DNA of 64,000 nucleotides, from NCBI GenBank assembly GCA_022711765.1, contig JAKLEB010000002.1, positions 186,001 to 250,000 on the forward strand, read 5' to 3'. Below, piece by piece: positions 8,126 to 16,884 of this stretch. Positions within the stretch are counted from its first letter, which is position 1. Every line of letters begins with the position of its first letter. Under the pieces are notes generated by a model. The model worked only from the letters and a program-made list of their open reading frames with translations. It made no database searches and was not told the DNA's origin. Source of the stretch: Candidatus Krumholzibacteriota bacterium. Its GTDB lineage: Bacteria > Krumholzibacteriota > Krumholzibacteriia > LZORAL124-64-63. The position numbers and the translations under genes are program-made.

Positions 8126-10228
8126 CTACTCCGCCACGTGCACGAGGTCGTCCGCCCCCAGCCGTCGCCGCGGGACGCCTGGCCCCTCCCACCCCACGTC
8201 CAGCTCGAACCCGCCCGTCCGCTCGAACACGGCGACCGTGAGCGGATGCAGCCCGGCCGCGAGGGCGACCCATCCCGACTCCTCGTGCGAGGAGTGCAGG
8301 CCGTCGTTGTCGATGACCAGCGTGTCGCCGAGCCACAGCCGGCTGCCGTCGTCCGAGCGCAGGAAGAAGCGGTAGACGCCGTCCGCGGGGACGCGCACGT
8401 GGCCGCGGAAGCGGCAAGCGAAGCGGTCCTCGCGCGGGCGGGCGTCGAGCTCGAAGGCCGTGGTGACGGCGCGGGCGACCGCAACGGGCGAGGCGGGCGA
8501 GGCGGGCGAGGCGGACCCAGCGTCGAAGTCGGGGAGCACCTCGAACTCGCCCTCGCGGCACTCGCAGTCGAGGCCCGGCGCCGTCGCCGCCACGGGCGCG
8601 GCGGGACGCGGCGCGACCCGCGTGAACGTCGCCGTCGCCGGGGGGCTCACCGGCCGGCCGGCGCGGAAGGCGCGGACGGTCACGGTTGCGGTGTCGCGCA
8701 GGGAGACGAGCGCGGTGGCGAGGGCCGACTCGCGGGTGGGCGGCGTGCCGTCGAGCGTGTAGCGCAGCTCGACGTCCGCCTGCGGCGAGCTGACCGCGAC
8801 GTCGAGCGCGTCGACGAAGATCGGCGCCGCGGCGGCGATCGCCGGCGGCACCGCGACGTCCGGCGCCGCGCGGTACCGGAGCGCGACCACCGTGGCCACC
8901 GTGTCGAAGGGAGCGTCGGGAAGCTCGACGACGAGGGCCTGATCGGAGCAGCACGTCAAGAGCGATCGCCGCGGCGCGGTGTCCGCGAGCAGGTACGCCG
9001 CGTCCGGTTCGTTCAGGAGACCGTTCACGGTGAGCGTGCCGTGGGCCGGCCGGCGGAACAGGTGCAGGTAGAGCGTCGACGACCCGTCGGGCGCGGTCTT
9101 CTGCGTGACCCGCCCCCAGTCCTGCGCCGGCAGAGCGCTCGCCGTCGTGCCGCGGATCGCCTCGCCGTTGGCCTCCATCCACCGGCCGATCGCCTCGAGC
9201 CGTTCGACGCTCTCCGAAGGGAAGCGGCCCTCGGCGTCGGGCCCGACGTTCAACAGCAGGTTGCCGCCCTTCGAGGCGACGTCGACCAAGGTCCGGATCA
9301 GCTCGGCCGCCGATTTGTAGTCGCGGTCGGCGCGGTTGTAGCCCCAGTGGCGGTTCATCGTGAGGCAGGTCTCCCAGTCGACACCCGGCAGGCCCTGCGG
9401 AGGCACGTGCAGCTCCGGCGTGCCGAAGTCGCCGACCGGACCCTGGGCCGCGTCGAGGCCGAAGTCGCCGCCGCCGCGACCGACGCGGTTGTTGACGAGG
9501 ATGTCCGGCTGCAGGGAGCGGACGTAGGCGTAGAGCTCGCGGCCGAGGTCGTCGGTCCAGGTGCCCTCCCACTGGCCGTCGAACCAGAGCACGTCGATCG
9601 GCCCGAAGCCGGTGAGCAGCTCGCGCAGCTGCGCCTTCAGGTAGGCGACGTAGCGCGCGAAGTCGGCGTCCGCGACGGGACGGTCCGTCTCCCAGTCGCG
9701 GCGCGGCAGGTAGTCGGGGTGGTGCCAGTCCATGATCGAGTGGTACCAGCCGATGCGGATCCCCTCGCGGCGGCAGGCCTGGGCGAGCTCCCGCAACACG
9801 TCGCGGCCGCACGGCGTCGCCAGCACGTCGAAGTCGGTCTCGGTGCTCGCGAAGAGGCAGAAGCCGTCGTGATGCTTGGTCGTGATGACGAGATAGCCCA
9901 TGCCGGCCTGTCGGGCGAGCCGCGCCCACAGGTCGGGGTCGAAGTCGCGCGCGGTGAAGCCGCCGCGGAAGCGGTCGTACTCGGCGAGCGGGATCCGCGC
10001 CGACGAGCGGATCCACTCGCCGAAGTCGGTCTCGCCCGCCCATTCGCCGGCCGGGACGGCGTACAGGCCCCAGTGGACGAACAGGCCGAAGCGGGCCTCG
10101 CGCCACCAGTCGAGGCGCGGGTCCGGCGGCGCGGCGGCACGGACCGACGCGACGAGGACGAGCGACGCGGACAGCGCCGCGACGAGGGCGGAGAGCGCGG
10201 AGAGCGCAGGCGAGCGCAGCCGTCCCAT
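8126..10228 (-). CDS. Exported GH29 alpha-L-fucosidase with C-terminal PA14-type domain
   Basis: 700 residues. A signal peptide covers 1-31. The catalytic barrel spans about 35-370: RFGLFVHWGLYAVPAGEW, TKHHDGF (H119, H120), and the nucleophile Asp217 in IDVLWFDGQWEG, all GH29 hallmarks. A chitobiase-like/Ig linker follows (LRYTLDGTPPTRESA, ~480-520), then a Pro/Ala-rich spacer and a PA14/Glycine-rich carbohydrate-binding fold at the end (FRGHVRVPADGVYRFFLRSD, SRLWLGDTLVIDNDG). It should remove alpha-L-fucose from glycans outside the cytoplasm. The neighbouring glycosidase-like lipoprotein at 10492 fits a glycan-degrading role. The ATG at 10228 opens the signal peptide. Confidence 0.88.
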   Translation of the reverse strand: MGRLRSPALSALSALVAALSASLVLVASVRAAAPPDPRLDWWREARFGLFVHWGLYAVPAGEWAGETDFGEWIRSSARIPLAEYDRFRGGFTARDFDPDLWARLARQAGMGYLVITTKHHDGFCLFASTETDFDVLATPCGRDVLRELAQACRREGIRIGWYHSIMDWHHPDYLPRRDWETDRPVADADFARYVAYLKAQLRELLTGFGPIDVLWFDGQWEGTWTDDLGRELYAYVRSLQPDILVNNRVGRGGGDFGLDAAQGPVGDFGTPELHVPPQGLPGVDWETCLTMNRHWGYNRADRDYKSAAELIRTLVDVASKGGNLLLNVGPDAEGRFPSESVERLEAIGRWMEANGEAIRGTTASALPAQDWGRVTQKTAPDGSSTLYLHLFRRPAHGTLTVNGLLNEPDAAYLLADTAPRRSLLTCCSDQALVVELPDAPFDTVATVVALRYRAAPDVAVPPAIAAAAPIFVDALDVAVSSPQADVELRYTLDGTPPTRESALATALVSLRDTATVTVRAFRAGRPVSPPATATFTRVAPRPAAPVAATAPGLDCECREGEFEVLPDFDAGSASPASPASPVAVARAVTTAFELDARPREDRFACRFRGHVRVPADGVYRFFLRSDDGSRLWLGDTLVIDNDGLHSSHEESGWVALAAGLHPLTVAVFERTGGFELDVGWEGPGVPRRRLGADDLVHVAE
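8486..8512. repeat. Three tandem 9-base repeats inside the fucosidase gene
   Basis: GGGCGAGGC occurs three times in perfect tandem (8486-8494, 8495-8503, 8504-8512) with a partial fourth. On the coding strand it encodes the ASPASPASP spacer between the linker and PA14-like domains. Slippage would change spacer length in frame. Confidence 0.85.
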
Positions 10229-10262
10229 GGCAACTCCCTCGGCGGATGGGGCGATCGCGGCG

Positions 10263-10291
10263 AGCGTAGCGGATCCGGTACGACGCGTCCA
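10263..10291 (-). promoter_or_regulatory. Candidate promoter for the fucosidase gene
   Basis: Minus-strand TGGACG (10286-10291) and TACGCT (10263-10268) are separated by 17 bases, 35 bases before the start at 10228. The -35 matches TTGACA at four of six positions. Confidence 0.35.
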
Positions 10292-10491
10292 CCGCCGCCC
10301 GGTCCGTGAACGCCGGTGCGGCTAGATCCATGGACCGCGGTGGCCGTCCGCGAGCGGCGGACCTAACTTCTCCGCGCGGGCTCCGACTCGAACGGACGCG
10401 ATATGCGGACCGAATGCCGGCGGCGACGATCGCCGCCCGGCCCGAGCCGCCGGAGCGCCGGAGCAGCTCCAGCCGGAGGGTAAGCAGTTCG

Positions 10492-11640
10492 ATGCGCAGG
10501 TCGTGTTTCGTCGCAATGGCGTCCGCGTCGATCGCGAGTCTGCTCGCCGGTTGCGATCGGGACCCCGCCGGCGTCACCGCGCCGGACCCGTTCGCGAAAA
10601 GCATCTGCCACGACATCGAGGTGACGTACTCGGACCCGAACACCATCGACGCCCCGTGGTCCGGCGGCATCAAGGATTTCTGCATCATCCGCACGGACGA
10701 GGGCTATCACGTGTTCCACATCACCGACCCGCAGACGGGCTGGACCTCGCGCCAGGGCGAATTGACGTTCGGGCACGCGACCTCGCCCGACCTCCGCAAC
10801 TGGACGACCCATTCCCGGATCGACCTGCGGACGGGCTCGAACGGCTGGAGTCCATCCTTCACGTGGGCGCCGCACGTGATCCGCAACGGTGCGGACGGCC
10901 TGTACTACATGTTCTACACCGGGGTGGACTGGCCGGCCGGCGCTCCGCCCAGCCAGGCGGTCCAGAAGGTGGGCCTGGCCAGGTCGCCCGACCTGAAGGA
11001 ATGGCAGCGCTACGACGAGGCGGGCGAAGACGGCCTGATCCTCGCCGGCCCGAACCACGAGAACTTCCCCTGGAGCGCGTACGACACCGACGATCTCGAA
11101 ATCGCCTGGGAGTACGATTGCCGCGATCCGTTCGTCTTCGACCGCGGCGCCGAGTACGGCCTCCTGCGGTACGTGATGCTGAACTCGATCCGCCTGCACC
11201 CCGACCTGGCGCCCCCCTGGGCGTCGTACATGGCGATCGCCTTCGCGACCTCCCGCGATCTGATCCACTGGCAGTGGCGTGGCTACTTCCCGGTGACCGC
11301 CGACTGGGTGGCGGAGTCAGCCAGCATCGTGCAGGTCGGCGCCGTCTTCTACCTCTTCTGGACCAATCGAGCGCCCGGCCCGGCCGTCAGGGTCGCGTAT
11401 TCGACCACGGGGATCTTCGGCGACTACGTCCTGGCCAACGACGGCGGCTGGCTGTTCGGCGCCGGCAACGAGACGCTGGTCGAGCCCGCGCAGCTCCGCT
11501 ATCTGGCGTTCGACGCTTCGTACATCCTGCACGTGAAGAAGAACATCCTGCTGCCGGCGGTTCCCTCGCCCACCATCGAGATCGAGATCGAGGAATTCAC
11601 GGCCTGTGTTGCCGACGTCCAGGACCGACACGCGCACTGA
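10492..11640 (+). CDS. Lipoprotein with five-bladed-propeller glycosidase fold (GH43/GH32-like)
   Basis: 382 residues from the ATG at 10492, chosen because CCGGAGGG lies 11 bases upstream and it opens a signal ending in lipobox LAGC (Cys21). The mature part has blades typical of clan GH-F/GH-J proteins: SGGIKDFCIIRTDEGYHVFH, TSPDLRNWTTH, WAPHVIRNGADGLYYMFYTG, LARSPDLKEWQRYDE, CRDPFVF, TSRDLIHWQW. The WAPHV..G.YYMFYTG block is characteristic of GH43/GH130-type propellers. It probably acts on oligosaccharides or polysaccharides at the cell envelope. Catalytic assignment is uncertain, since the Asp-Asp-Glu trio cannot be placed with confidence. It is divergent from the GH29 fucosidase. Confidence 0.72.
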   Translation: MRRSCFVAMASASIASLLAGCDRDPAGVTAPDPFAKSICHDIEVTYSDPNTIDAPWSGGIKDFCIIRTDEGYHVFHITDPQTGWTSRQGELTFGHATSPDLRNWTTHSRIDLRTGSNGWSPSFTWAPHVIRNGADGLYYMFYTGVDWPAGAPPSQAVQKVGLARSPDLKEWQRYDEAGEDGLILAGPNHENFPWSAYDTDDLEIAWEYDCRDPFVFDRGAEYGLLRYVMLNSIRLHPDLAPPWASYMAIAFATSRDLIHWQWRGYFPVTADWVAESASIVQVGAVFYLFWTNRAPGPAVRVAYSTTGIFGDYVLANDGGWLFGAGNETLVEPAQLRYLAFDASYILHVKKNILLPAVPSPTIEIEIEEFTACVADVQDRHAH

Positions 11641-11876
11641 AGCCGCCGGGTCGGTTCCGACGGCGCTGGCGCAGGACCATCCCTCGACCCGAGAGCAGCC
11701 GGCGCCGGGCTGGGCGAGAGGGCGGAGGCGGATCGGACGGCGGAACTGGTCGACGAGATTCCGCGGACTCCAGGTCATCAGAGACGGTCCGGGTCGCCAC
11801 GATCGCGCGAGTTTGCCCAGAGCGGCCCCGCGATCGCGATCACGGCAAGATTGCGCGTCAACCTCGGGCGCCGCCG

Positions 11877-11885
11877 TGCTAGAAT
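11877..11885 (+). promoter_or_regulatory. Extended -10 box; the 11641-11991 gap
   Basis: TGC-TAGAAT lies 107 bases before the start at 11992. No -35 stands at the usual spacing (a TTGCGC is 23 bases upstream), which is tolerated by extended -10 promoters. The remaining 351-base gap between 11640 and 11992 shows no convincing gene. Confidence 0.4.
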
Positions 11886-11991
11886 CGGTGGGTCGACGCG
11901 CGAGGAGATGGGCCGGGGCACCATTCACTGCGCGATGTTCCCGCGCGCACTTCCCGTTTCGTGGCGAGTGATCGAGCCGGGGAGAGTCTCC

Positions 11992-12966
11992 ATGAAACCC
12001 ACGATGCGTATCGTCACGACGTTTTTCCTCGTCGTCCCCACTTTACTGGTCGCGCACCCGCGGCTGGCCGAGGCGGCGGCAACAGCCGCTCCCGACTGGG
12101 TCTTGCAACGACCGGACCTCGTCGATGCCTATTGGGGGATTGGCCAGGTTGCCTTCGCCGACTCCTTGCCGACCGGCGAAGAGAAGCAGGTCGCCTACGG
12201 ATATGCAGCCGCTGAGCTTTCGGCAATGATCGGGCAGCGAATCGTCGCGAGCTTCTCGAGCTTCAAGCAGGAGACCGGCGTGGGCCCGGATGCTCCACTC
12301 GAGGAGAAGACCATCGCCACGATCGAGAGATTCTCGAGGACGTCGCTCAGCGGCGTCCGGATACGGGAGGAGTGGGTGGATACCCGCGGCAAGCGCTACC
12401 ATGTCTTGCTGGTCATCGGACTGGCAGAGGCGAACCGTCAGATGGAGGCGTGGGCCGAGCATGAGGAGGCGATCCTCCGAGAGGTCGTTGAGGTCGGCAT
12501 TCGGCAGATCGAGGACCGGTTGAAGCAGGTCGAGTCCCGGGTGGGAGACCAGGACGCGCGGATCGAAGGGTTGCAGCAATCGATCTCCACCCTGTTCACG
12601 GAGATGGAGGCGTCGAAGGACAAGATCGAGGTCCTGGAGAGCGGCGAATTCAACTGGTCTCGCAAGCTCATCCGGGCCAGCGGGATTGGCGTGCCGAACG
12701 AGGACCTTCCGGCCGGCGTGCAGCGGCAGAGCGCGGTCAGGGCGGCTCAGCTAGATGCCAAGAATAACCTCCTGAAGCTCGTGGACACCTTCGAGGTGGA
12801 GTCCAAGGTCCTGATGCGCGACGGAGTGCTCGAGTCCTCGGTCATCGTGGAGAGGATGCGCGGCCGAATCCGCGGGGCGCATCAGGTCGGCGAGACCGTC
12901 TTCCAGCCGGACGGCACCGCCGAGGTGATCATGGAGGTCGACGTCCGGGAGGTCTTCTCCGATTGA
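11992..12966 (+). CDS. Exported LPP20-like protein with central coiled coil
   Basis: 324 residues. The ATG at 11992 follows GGGGAGA and opens a signal peptide (1-28, ending AEA). Residues 33-155 (APDWVLQRPDLVDAYWGIGQ, AAAELSAMIGQRIVASFSSF, EEWVDTRGKRYHVLLVIGLA) match the LPP20 fold. Residues 160-230 are a heptad-rich coiled coil (EDRLKQVESRVGDQDARIEG). A second LPP20-like half follows (RASGIGVPNEDLPAGVQRQS, AAQLDAKNNLLKLVDTFEVE). It has no lipobox, so it is probably periplasmic. LPP20-type proteins are envelope proteins of unclear function. It is convergent with 12985 at 18 bases, and that gene's product has a related N-terminal region. Confidence 0.65.
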   Translation: MKPTMRIVTTFFLVVPTLLVAHPRLAEAAATAAPDWVLQRPDLVDAYWGIGQVAFADSLPTGEEKQVAYGYAAAELSAMIGQRIVASFSSFKQETGVGPDAPLEEKTIATIERFSRTSLSGVRIREEWVDTRGKRYHVLLVIGLAEANRQMEAWAEHEEAILREVVEVGIRQIEDRLKQVESRVGDQDARIEGLQQSISTLFTEMEASKDKIEVLESGEFNWSRKLIRASGIGVPNEDLPAGVQRQSAVRAAQLDAKNNLLKLVDTFEVESKVLMRDGVLESSVIVERMRGRIRGAHQVGETVFQPDGTAEVIMEVDVREVFSD

Positions 12967-12984
12967 ACGCGGACCTTGGGCCTC

Positions 12985-14094
12985 TCAGCGAATGTACGAT
13001 CCGTAGACCTCCACCCGCATCGTGATGTGTTTGTTCCAGGCGGCGGGATGGAACCGGACGTACCTGGCCACGATCGGGGGCGAGAGGGTGTGCCGCACTT
13101 CGGTCTGCGTGTCAGCATTCCCCCTGAATGTCCGCGATCCGCTGGCATCCAAGCAGTCAGTCCAGTTCGCCCCGTCCAGGCTGTAGGAAAGGCTGTACGA
13201 AGTCACCCACTGCTGGTCGCCCCGGTATCTTCCCTTCGTACCAACCGCCTGGATCCGGGCCTTGGCGCCAAGATCGACCTGGAGCCACTGCTCCAAGTTG
13301 TTCGCGGCCGCCGACCAGTTGGAAACGGCCGTGCCGGTGAATTTCGCCTGGTGGGATGCATGCTGGGCGTCGTTCATCCAGACACTGGATGCCGTGAAGG
13401 CGCTGGCCGGCAGATTCACGACCAGCGGCTCCGGCGTGCCGAGTATTTGCTGCGTCTGCTGCAGGGCGAGGAGTTCAATCGGGTAGATCGTGCCAGTCAT
13501 CTGGATCGAGTAGGCGGTCGTACCCTCGATGAACTGACCGTTCGAATACTGGACCTCGTGCAGCAGGGTCAGCAGGGCATCCGGATCGTTTTCTTTCAGT
13601 TTCGGATCGAATTCGATGAGCGCGGTCAGGCACGCCTGCTCCTTGGCCTTCTGCTCCACCTCCTTCAGAGTCAGATTGGGATCGGCAACCACGACCGTTT
13701 TGGTCAGAAGCCGCGGTTCGAGGGTCTTCAGATCCTCGTCGCTCACGTAGGCATCGACGGCGATGCATATCTCGCCAAACCCGTCGCCCTGATAGAACCT
13801 CGGATTGCCCCTGACGCGGACGAAACCGACGGTCGTCGTCTCGATGTCCATGGACGATAAGGCGAAGTCCTCGACCTTGCTTCGCGACCGGATGAATTCC
13901 CCGAATATCTCCTGGACCGCGGCTTCCTTGGCCATCGCCAGCAGGACGTCCCGCGCGTCGTCGGCTGTCGCGTACTTCCCGCCGAACAAGGAGATGCAAG
14001 CAGTCTTCGAGACGCCGACCTCGGCGAGGGAGGGGGCGGTACCGAACGCAGAGGTGATGAGAACCCACAGGACGACCAGGGCCAGCTTCCGCAT
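12985..14094 (-). CDS. Exported protein: FlgT/LPP20-like N-terminus and F5/8 type C (discoidin) domain
   Basis: 369 residues from the ATG at 14094, preceded by AGGAGA; signal peptide 1-24. Residues 25-200 (ARDVLLAMAKEAAVQEIFGE, TTVGFVRVRGNPRFYQGDGF, GEICIAVDAYVSDEDLK) resemble FlgT-N/LPP20-like modules. Residues 225-369 form a discoidin domain: ASSVWMNDAQHASHQAKF, WLQVDLGAKARIQAVGTKGR, VTSYSLSYSLDGANWTDC, ARYVRFHPAAWNKHITMRVE. F5/8C domains bind carbohydrates or lipids outside the cell. The two LPP20-like genes meeting tail to tail suggest a functional pair at the envelope, though they are transcribed separately. Confidence 0.65.
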   Translation of the reverse strand: MRKLALVVLWVLITSAFGTAPSLAEVGVSKTACISLFGGKYATADDARDVLLAMAKEAAVQEIFGEFIRSRSKVEDFALSSMDIETTTVGFVRVRGNPRFYQGDGFGEICIAVDAYVSDEDLKTLEPRLLTKTVVVADPNLTLKEVEQKAKEQACLTALIEFDPKLKENDPDALLTLLHEVQYSNGQFIEGTTAYSIQMTGTIYPIELLALQQTQQILGTPEPLVVNLPASAFTASSVWMNDAQHASHQAKFTGTAVSNWSAAANNLEQWLQVDLGAKARIQAVGTKGRYRGDQQWVTSYSLSYSLDGANWTDCLDASGSRTFRGNADTQTEVRHTLSPPIVARYVRFHPAAWNKHITMRVEVYGSYIR

Positions 14095-14443
14095 GAGATT
14101 GTCTCCTGACCACGACCGGGCGGCCGGGATGGAATATACCACAACTGCTCGACTTCTCCCGCAAGGGACCAGGAGGAAGTTGGCAGGGGACGAGGATTCG
14201 AGATTAGAATTCACAGGGGGACAGGGCAATGGAAATGGTCGCCAGTCCCAATGATGCTCCGAGCACATTGCGCGCTCTTTCATGCAGTGTTTTTATCTTC
14301 TTTATGCCGATCTACGGCCGTGAATCCGCTGCCCGCGAATTGGACGCGGGCGTCTTGATCATGGCGTTCGAGGTAGGCCTGTCGCGGCCGAGTAACCCCG
14401 CTAACTTCAACACGAGATCAGGGCGACCAGTTTACTGGAATAT

Positions 14444-14472
14444 TAAAACGAGGAACGACGGCACTCGTCGTT
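14444..14472 (-). terminator. Weak intrinsic terminator after the phosphatase gene
   Basis: On the minus strand AACGACG-AGTGC-CGTCGTT (14454-14472) is followed after five bases by TTTTAAT. It lies about 57 bases beyond the stop of the gene ending at 14529. The stem is only 7 bp. Most of the 14095-14528 gap is otherwise featureless and visibly less GC-rich than its surroundings. Confidence 0.4.
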
Positions 14473-14528
14473 GGGATGGGGGACAGAACGCCGATGGAGG
14501 TTCCCATGGCGGGTGAGTCGGACAGTGT

Positions 14529-15824
14529 TCACGCGCGCGACTGGGACCGCTCGCGCCGGATCACCATGAGGGTGAAATCGTCGGGGTAGGTCGAGATGCC
14601 GTGGAACTGGCGTGTCTCGGCAACGACGGATTCGACGATCGCGTGCGGGAGCCGGTCGCGGTGGCGGAGCAGGACGTCGACGAGGCGCTCGGTACCGAAG
14701 TCGCCGAACTCGTCATCGCTGTTTTCGACGACGCCGTCGGTGTAGATCGCCAGCACGTCGCCTTCGCCAAGCTGCGTCGCGTCGGCGTGGTAGGCCACAT
14801 CGCCGAACGCGCCGAGCGGCAAGTCGCCGGTAAAGAGCTCGGCCACGGTGCCGTCGGCGCGCACGAGCAGCGGCGGGTTGTGACCACAGTTGACGTACCT
14901 GAACGTGCCGGTGACCGGATCGAGGATGCCGTAGATCGCGGTGACGAACGTGGCGCGCGCATGGTGGCGGGGCAGCTCGCGGTTCGCGAACTCGGCGAGA
15001 GCGTTCGGCTCGGGGTCGGTGAGAGCGCGAGCGCGCACGAGGGCGCGGAAAGAGGCCATCACCAGGGCGGCTGGGATGCCCTTGCCGGAGACGTCGGCGA
15101 CGACCACGGCGAGGCGACCGTCAGGCAGCGGGATGTAGTCGAAGCAGTCACCGCCGATTTCGAAGGTCGGGATGCACCGGCCAGCCAATGTATAGCCAGG
15201 CACCGCGGGCGGACCAGCCGGCAGCAGGCCAGCTTGCACCTCCTGCGCGAGTTGCAGCTGGTCGTCGAGCCGGCGCTGGTCCAGAAGCCGCCGGTGCAGG
15301 ACGGCGCGCTGGATCACGATCGCCGCCGCGTCGGCGAAGAAGCGCAGGATCTCGATGTCACCCTCGTCGTAGGCTTTCAGCTGGTCGCTCTCGAGATTGA
15401 CCGCGCCGATCGCACGGCCGTCGCAGATGATCGGCACGACGATCTCCGAGCGCGTGCCCGCGCGGCCGGCGACGTACCGAGAGTCGAGCCGGACGTCGGC
15501 GACGATTGCGGGCTCACCCGTACGGATCACATCCCCGACGATGCCGAGGCCCAGGTTCAGCATGGGGTCGCCCTGGGGGCGATTCAGATCGAAGCCCTGT
15601 CGGGCGACCCCCGCGATGATCGCCGCCGGTCGCCGGTGCGCCGCGGGGATCAGGTCTTCGTATCGGACGAAGATCCCGGCCGCGTCGTATCCGACGGCCG
15701 ACCGCACGGCCTCGAGGAGGTGGCCGAGGATCCGATCGAGGTCGAGCGTGTCGCGGATCCGATTGGCGATCTGCAGCAGCAGCCGATACTTGGTCTCGGT
15801 GGTCAGCGCGCGCCGGGTGACCAT
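14529..15824 (-). CDS. GAF-PP2C (SpoIIE/RsbU-type) serine phosphatase
   Basis: 431 residues. The second ATG (15824) is preferred because GGAGGT lies five bases upstream. Residues about 10-165 form a GAF sensor domain (VGYDAAGIFVRYEDLIPAAH, SRYVAGRAGTRSEIVVPI, AVNLESDQLKAYDEGDIEIL). A short coiled linker (LDDQLQLAQEVQAGLLP) leads to the PP2C domain (GGDCFDYIPLPDGRLAVVVA, DVSGKGIPAALVMASFRALV, TDGVVENSDDEFGDFGTERL). The GGD, DVSG and TDG aspartates that hold the metal ions are present. Such enzymes dephosphorylate anti-sigma-factor antagonists in partner-switching pathways in response to ligand or redox signals. No kinase or antagonist gene is adjacent. Confidence 0.88.
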   Translation of the reverse strand: MVTRRALTTETKYRLLLQIANRIRDTLDLDRILGHLLEAVRSAVGYDAAGIFVRYEDLIPAAHRRPAAIIAGVARQGFDLNRPQGDPMLNLGLGIVGDVIRTGEPAIVADVRLDSRYVAGRAGTRSEIVVPIICDGRAIGAVNLESDQLKAYDEGDIEILRFFADAAAIVIQRAVLHRRLLDQRRLDDQLQLAQEVQAGLLPAGPPAVPGYTLAGRCIPTFEIGGDCFDYIPLPDGRLAVVVADVSGKGIPAALVMASFRALVRARALTDPEPNALAEFANRELPRHHARATFVTAIYGILDPVTGTFRYVNCGHNPPLLVRADGTVAELFTGDLPLGAFGDVAYHADATQLGEGDVLAIYTDGVVENSDDEFGDFGTERLVDVLLRHRDRLPHAIVESVVAETRQFHGISTYPDDFTLMVIRRERSQSRA

Positions 15825-15993
15825 GGCGGACCTCCTTCGCACGATTGGTGGGACGCGAACGCCCGGGCCGAGGTTGCATCCACCCGCGGCGCCGCCACCG
15901 GGCGCGCCGTCGCCCGGGGACCCTACCCGCCCGACCCGCGGTGCCCAGGATGCACCGAGAGCCTCGGCAGGGAGGAGCGTCCGGTCCCTGCGC

Positions 15994-16707
15994 TCATTGC
16001 GCCGCGAACACGCGCTGCAGGAGCGCGGTCGTGCGGGCCAGCGGATCCTGGCGGATCCGCTGCTCTTCGCGGGCGAGCACCGTGAACAGACCGCCGAGCG
16101 CGCGGTCGGTGACGTAACCCACCAGGTCGAGATCGGGCGGATCGACGAACGGCAGGCTCTCGAGCTGGGCCACGAGCGTCTCGTACAGGCCGTAGCCGCC
16201 GACCGCGCGCAGCCGAGACTCGACGATCGGCCGGTAGCGCGCGGCCAGCGCGACGCCGGTCCGCTGGCGGAAGTAGTCCGTGACGGCGGTGTCGTGACCG
16301 CGCAGGATGCCCCAGGCGTCCGCGAGGGTCATGCCGCGGATGGCGTCGCCGAACACGGTTACAGCCTCGCCGGCCGCCTGCTCGGCGGCCCGGTTCATCG
16401 CGACCTCCAGCTCGTCGATCTTGCTCCCGAGACCGGCCGACCGCAGCGTCCCCGCGACGTCCTGCAGCTCCCGCGGCAGCACGATCTTCAGGGCTGCGTC
16501 CGCGAGATACCCGTCGAGCCGGCCGACCTGGCCGACGGCCCGCCCGGTCCCCACCGACAGCGCCTCCTTGAGCCCGCGCGCGACGGTCGCCTCGTCGAGC
16601 GGCCCGGCGCCTCCGAGCACCGTCCCCAGATCGACGTCCTCCATCGCGGCGCAGCCGGCCAGGCCGACGCTGATCGCCGCCACGATTCCGATCGCTGTCG
16701 TTCGCAC
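15994..16707 (-). CDS. DUF4197 lipoprotein
   Basis: 237 residues. The signal peptide ends in lipobox LAGC (Cys19). The mature region follows the DUF4197 pattern: GPLDEATVARGLKEALSVGT, ADAALKIVLPRELQDVAGTL, ELEVAMNRAAEQAAGEA, DYFRQRTGVALAARYRPIV. It is almost entirely helical. DUF4197 proteins are widespread periplasmic lipoproteins with no known function. It lies upstream of the phosphatase gene in the same orientation, 169 bases away, with no evidence of co-transcription. Confidence 0.82.
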   Translation of the reverse strand: MRTTAIGIVAAISVGLAGCAAMEDVDLGTVLGGAGPLDEATVARGLKEALSVGTGRAVGQVGRLDGYLADAALKIVLPRELQDVAGTLRSAGLGSKIDELEVAMNRAAEQAAGEAVTVFGDAIRGMTLADAWGILRGHDTAVTDYFRQRTGVALAARYRPIVESRLRAVGGYGLYETLVAQLESLPFVDPPDLDLVGYVTDRALGGLFTVLAREEQRIRQDPLARTTALLQRVFAAQ

Positions 16708-16870
16708 GTGCGCATTCCTCCGGGCTAAGCGGTTGGGCCGTCCACCGTGTACGGCAATGGTACCACGCGAGCGAGGGGAGGGACACCGGCGACCTCGCGC
16801 CGCGGCGCGTGGCGCGGACCCGGCCCGCGTCCGCTCGTCCTTTGCGCTGTCAATCGACCGGCGGACCCGC

Positions 16871-16876
16871 TAGAAT
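16871..16876 (+). promoter_or_regulatory. Candidate -10 box very close to the nucleoside transporter start
   Basis: TAGAAT ends eight bases before the ATG at 16885, so transcription starting the usual 7-8 bases downstream would give a leaderless mRNA. No Shine-Dalgarno is present between them. The -35 is not clear. Confidence 0.35.
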
Positions 16877-16884
16877 GCGCCGCT

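Noticed and set aside
8486..8512. Tandem repeats as a possible CRISPR array
   Set aside because: The units are 9 bases with no spacers and lie inside the fucosidase coding frame. No repeat-spacer pattern was seen anywhere in the window.
14229..14516. Small open frame in the gap before the phosphatase gene
   Set aside because: No Shine-Dalgarno, no signal peptide and no recognisable motif, and the composition looks non-coding.
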